Shown here: piece by piece, positions 13,289 to 14,548 of the stretch
Position numbering within the stretch: the first letter of the stretch is position 1
Layout: each line of letters starts with the position of its first letter
Assembly (NCBI GenBank): GCA_002437405.1
Contig: DJPO01000034.1
Span: forward strand, 1 to 14,548
DNA length: 14,548 nucleotides
Source: Opitutia bacterium UBA6410
GTDB lineage: Bacteria; Verrucomicrobiota; Verrucomicrobiia; Opitutales; Intestinicryptomonadaceae
Direction of reading: 5' to 3'
Program-made: the position numbers and the translations under genes
The notes under the pieces: model-generated
Database searches by the model: none
What the model saw: only the letters and a program-made list of their open reading frames with translations
Told to the model about the DNA's origin: nothing

Positions 13289-14449
13289 ATGAAACAAATT
13301 GCCGACGGTATCTTCTATTGCGGACTGCACGACAGGCAGCGCAAGATTTTCGACCAACTCGTGCCGCTCCCGCAGGGGACGACATACAATGCATTTGTTG
13401 TCAAAGGCTCGCAAAAATGCGCGCTAATCGACACGATGTACGAAAAGCTGAGCGGGACGTTCTGCGACGCCATCGCAGCCTCGGGGCTGGGAATCGACTA
13501 TATAGTCTCAAACCACGCCGAGCCCGACCACAGCGCGGCGATTCCCGCCCTGCTTGAAATGTTCCCGCAGGCGCGGGTCTTGTGCTCGCCCAAGTGTGCC
13601 GAAAATCTTCAGAATATGCTCGGCGTCGACGCGGCGCGCATCGACAAAGTATCGGACGGCGAGGAGCGCGACTTGGGCGGCAAAACGCTGCGCTTCATTT
13701 CCGCCCCGTGGGTACATTGGCCCGACACGATGTTTACGCATTTGGTCGAGGACAATTTTCTCTTCACCTGCGATTTCTTCGGCGCGCACTACACGGACAA
13801 CGAGCTTTTCGCCGACTATTCGGAGAATCTCGCCGCCGCCGCCAAGAGGTATTATGCGGAAATAATGATGCCGTTTGCGAACTTCTGCGCAAAGTATCTC
13901 GAGAAGGTGGCGCAGATAAACCCGAAAATGATTCTCCCGAGCCACGGGCCGATTTACGACAAGCCCGAATTCATAATGAATTTGTACAGGCACTGGGTGC
14001 TCGGCAAGCCCGCCAAAAAAGTGCTGATTGTGTATGTTTCGATGTACGACAACACGCGCATTATGGCGGATTACCTCGAAAACGCCCTGAAGTCGCGCGG
14101 AATTGGAGTTGTAAAAGCCGACCTCATCGAAGCCGACGAGGGAGAGCTTGCGATGGAGTTGATAGACTCGCCGTGTGCGGTTTTCGGGACGTCGATGGTT
14201 CTGACGGGGCCGCACCCGAAGACCATTTATGCGGCGTATTTGATGAATATTTTAAGACCCAAGTTAAAATATTTTGCGGTGATAGGTTCGTTCGGTTGGG
14301 CGGGCAATTTGGAAGCTCCGATAGAGGGAATGTTCAAGTTGACGAAGCCCGAGAAGTTGCCGTCTGTGATTGTAAAGGGGCGGCCGACGAGCGAAACATT
14401 CCAGCAATTAGAGCAACTATCCGAAATGATAGTGAGCAAAATTGCGTAG
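13289..14449 (+). CDS. Flavodiiron protein (rubredoxin:oxygen/NO oxidoreductase)
   Basis: This is a class A flavodiiron protein that reduces O2 to water, or NO to N2O, in the cytoplasm of anaerobes with electrons from rubredoxin. The 386 residues comprise a metallo-beta-lactamase-like domain (1-245) with the full set of di-iron ligands: His76, Glu78, Asp80 and His81 in HAEPDH, then His143 (WVHWPD), Asp162 (TCDFFG) and His219 (SHGPIYD). A flavodoxin domain (about 250-386) starts at KVLIVYVSMYDNT, the FMN phosphate loop, and contains SFGWAG near the flavin. Because all ligands are present it should be active; sequence alone does not tell O2 from NO preference. There is no own ribosome site, so translation probably depends on coupling to rubredoxin. 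The last four codons and the TAG stop lie inside the hairpin of repeat element A, giving the C-terminus SKIA. Confidence 0.97.
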   Translation: MKQIADGIFYCGLHDRQRKIFDQLVPLPQGTTYNAFVVKGSQKCALIDTMYEKLSGTFCDAIAASGLGIDYIVSNHAEPDHSAAIPALLEMFPQARVLCSPKCAENLQNMLGVDAARIDKVSDGEERDLGGKTLRFISAPWVHWPDTMFTHLVEDNFLFTCDFFGAHYTDNELFADYSENLAAAAKRYYAEIMMPFANFCAKYLEKVAQINPKMILPSHGPIYDKPEFIMNLYRHWVLGKPAKKVLIVYVSMYDNTRIMADYLENALKSRGIGVVKADLIEADEGELAMELIDSPCAVFGTSMVLTGPHPKTIYAAYLMNILRPKLKYFAVIGSFGWAGNLEAPIEGMFKLTKPEKLPSVIVKGRPTSETFQQLEQLSEMIVSKIA

Positions 14450-14484
14450 CAATTTTGCGCGGGGATTTTTAGACAGGGGGTCTT
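14435..14484 (+). repeat. Palindromic repeat element A, right copy, overlapping the flavodiiron stop codon
   Basis: The stem GCAAAATTGC (14436-14445) and GCAATTTTGC (14449-14458) encloses a GTA loop; the flavodiiron stop TAG is 14447-14449. GCGCGG, a short T-run and AGACAGGGGGTCTT follow. It is the inverted counterpart of 27-76, identical apart from the loop and one base. Beyond it (14485-14548) I see no further feature. Confidence 0.85.
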
Positions 14485-14548
14485 GAGCTGTACCCAAAAA
14501 TAGACCAAAGAGCTAAGGGAGTAAATTGACTTGGTTGATGTTATTGTT

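Noticed and set aside
27..14484. Whole window as a composite transposon bounded by inverted repeats
   Set aside because: No transposase; the interior contains housekeeping genes; the same hairpin also occurs inside the window 3' of another gene. An interspersed repeat explains the ends better.

Overview
The window looks like a contig from an anaerobic, polysaccharide-degrading bacterium of the PVC group, most likely Verrucomicrobiota (Opitutae-like). This rests on gene content only: a PEP-CTERM surface protein, secreted glycoside hydrolases, many Ala/Lys-rich secreted proteins of unknown family, and a rubredoxin/flavodiiron oxygen-defence pair. There is no 16S or other phylogenetic marker beyond RF1 and PrmC to fix the taxon.

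Layout. (1) 86-3401: two divergent secreted glycoside hydrolases, a GH10 xylanase (minus) and a GH50/agarase-like clan-A enzyme (plus), sharing a 91-bp intergenic region. (2) 3440-6651: a membrane-anchored protein with a possible LolA-like periplasmic domain, then prfA (RF1) and prmC (the RF1 methyltransferase) with overlapping stop and start. (3) 6786-6856: tRNA-Cys(GCA), followed by about 0.9 kb without genes that holds two tandem copies of a ~245-bp repeat, several hairpins with T-runs, and copies of two palindromic repeat families. (4) 7772-9223: a PEP-CTERM protein on the minus strand, whose predicted promoter contains a run of 14 G between the -35 and -10 boxes. (5) 9358-13050: three exported or membrane-anchored proteins of unknown function, one with a possible degenerate trypsin-like domain. 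(6) 13112-14449: rubredoxin and flavodiiron protein, a complete electron-transfer pair that reduces O2 (or NO).

Three architectural signals stand out. First, the G14 tract sits exactly in a 17-nt promoter spacer, the classical arrangement for phase variation by slipped-strand mispairing. Second, five genes (the xylanase and those starting at 3440, 9358, 11382 and 11977) have a TTGAC-like or TTGAA box whose first base is 35-39 nt upstream of the start codon and no Shine-Dalgarno sequence, so transcription would begin at or within a few bases of the start codon: apparent leaderless or near-leaderless mRNAs. Third, a 50-bp palindromic element is present at both ends of the window in opposite orientation, each time immediately 3' of a gene; on the right its hairpin even supplies the last codons and the stop of the flavodiiron gene.

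Functional reading: the two hydrolases would release sugars from hemicellulose- or galactan-type polymers outside the cytoplasm; the PEP-CTERM protein would be sorted to the cell surface or matrix with variable expression; the rubredoxin/flavodiiron pair protects an anaerobe from oxygen; prfA-prmC are housekeeping translation-termination genes.
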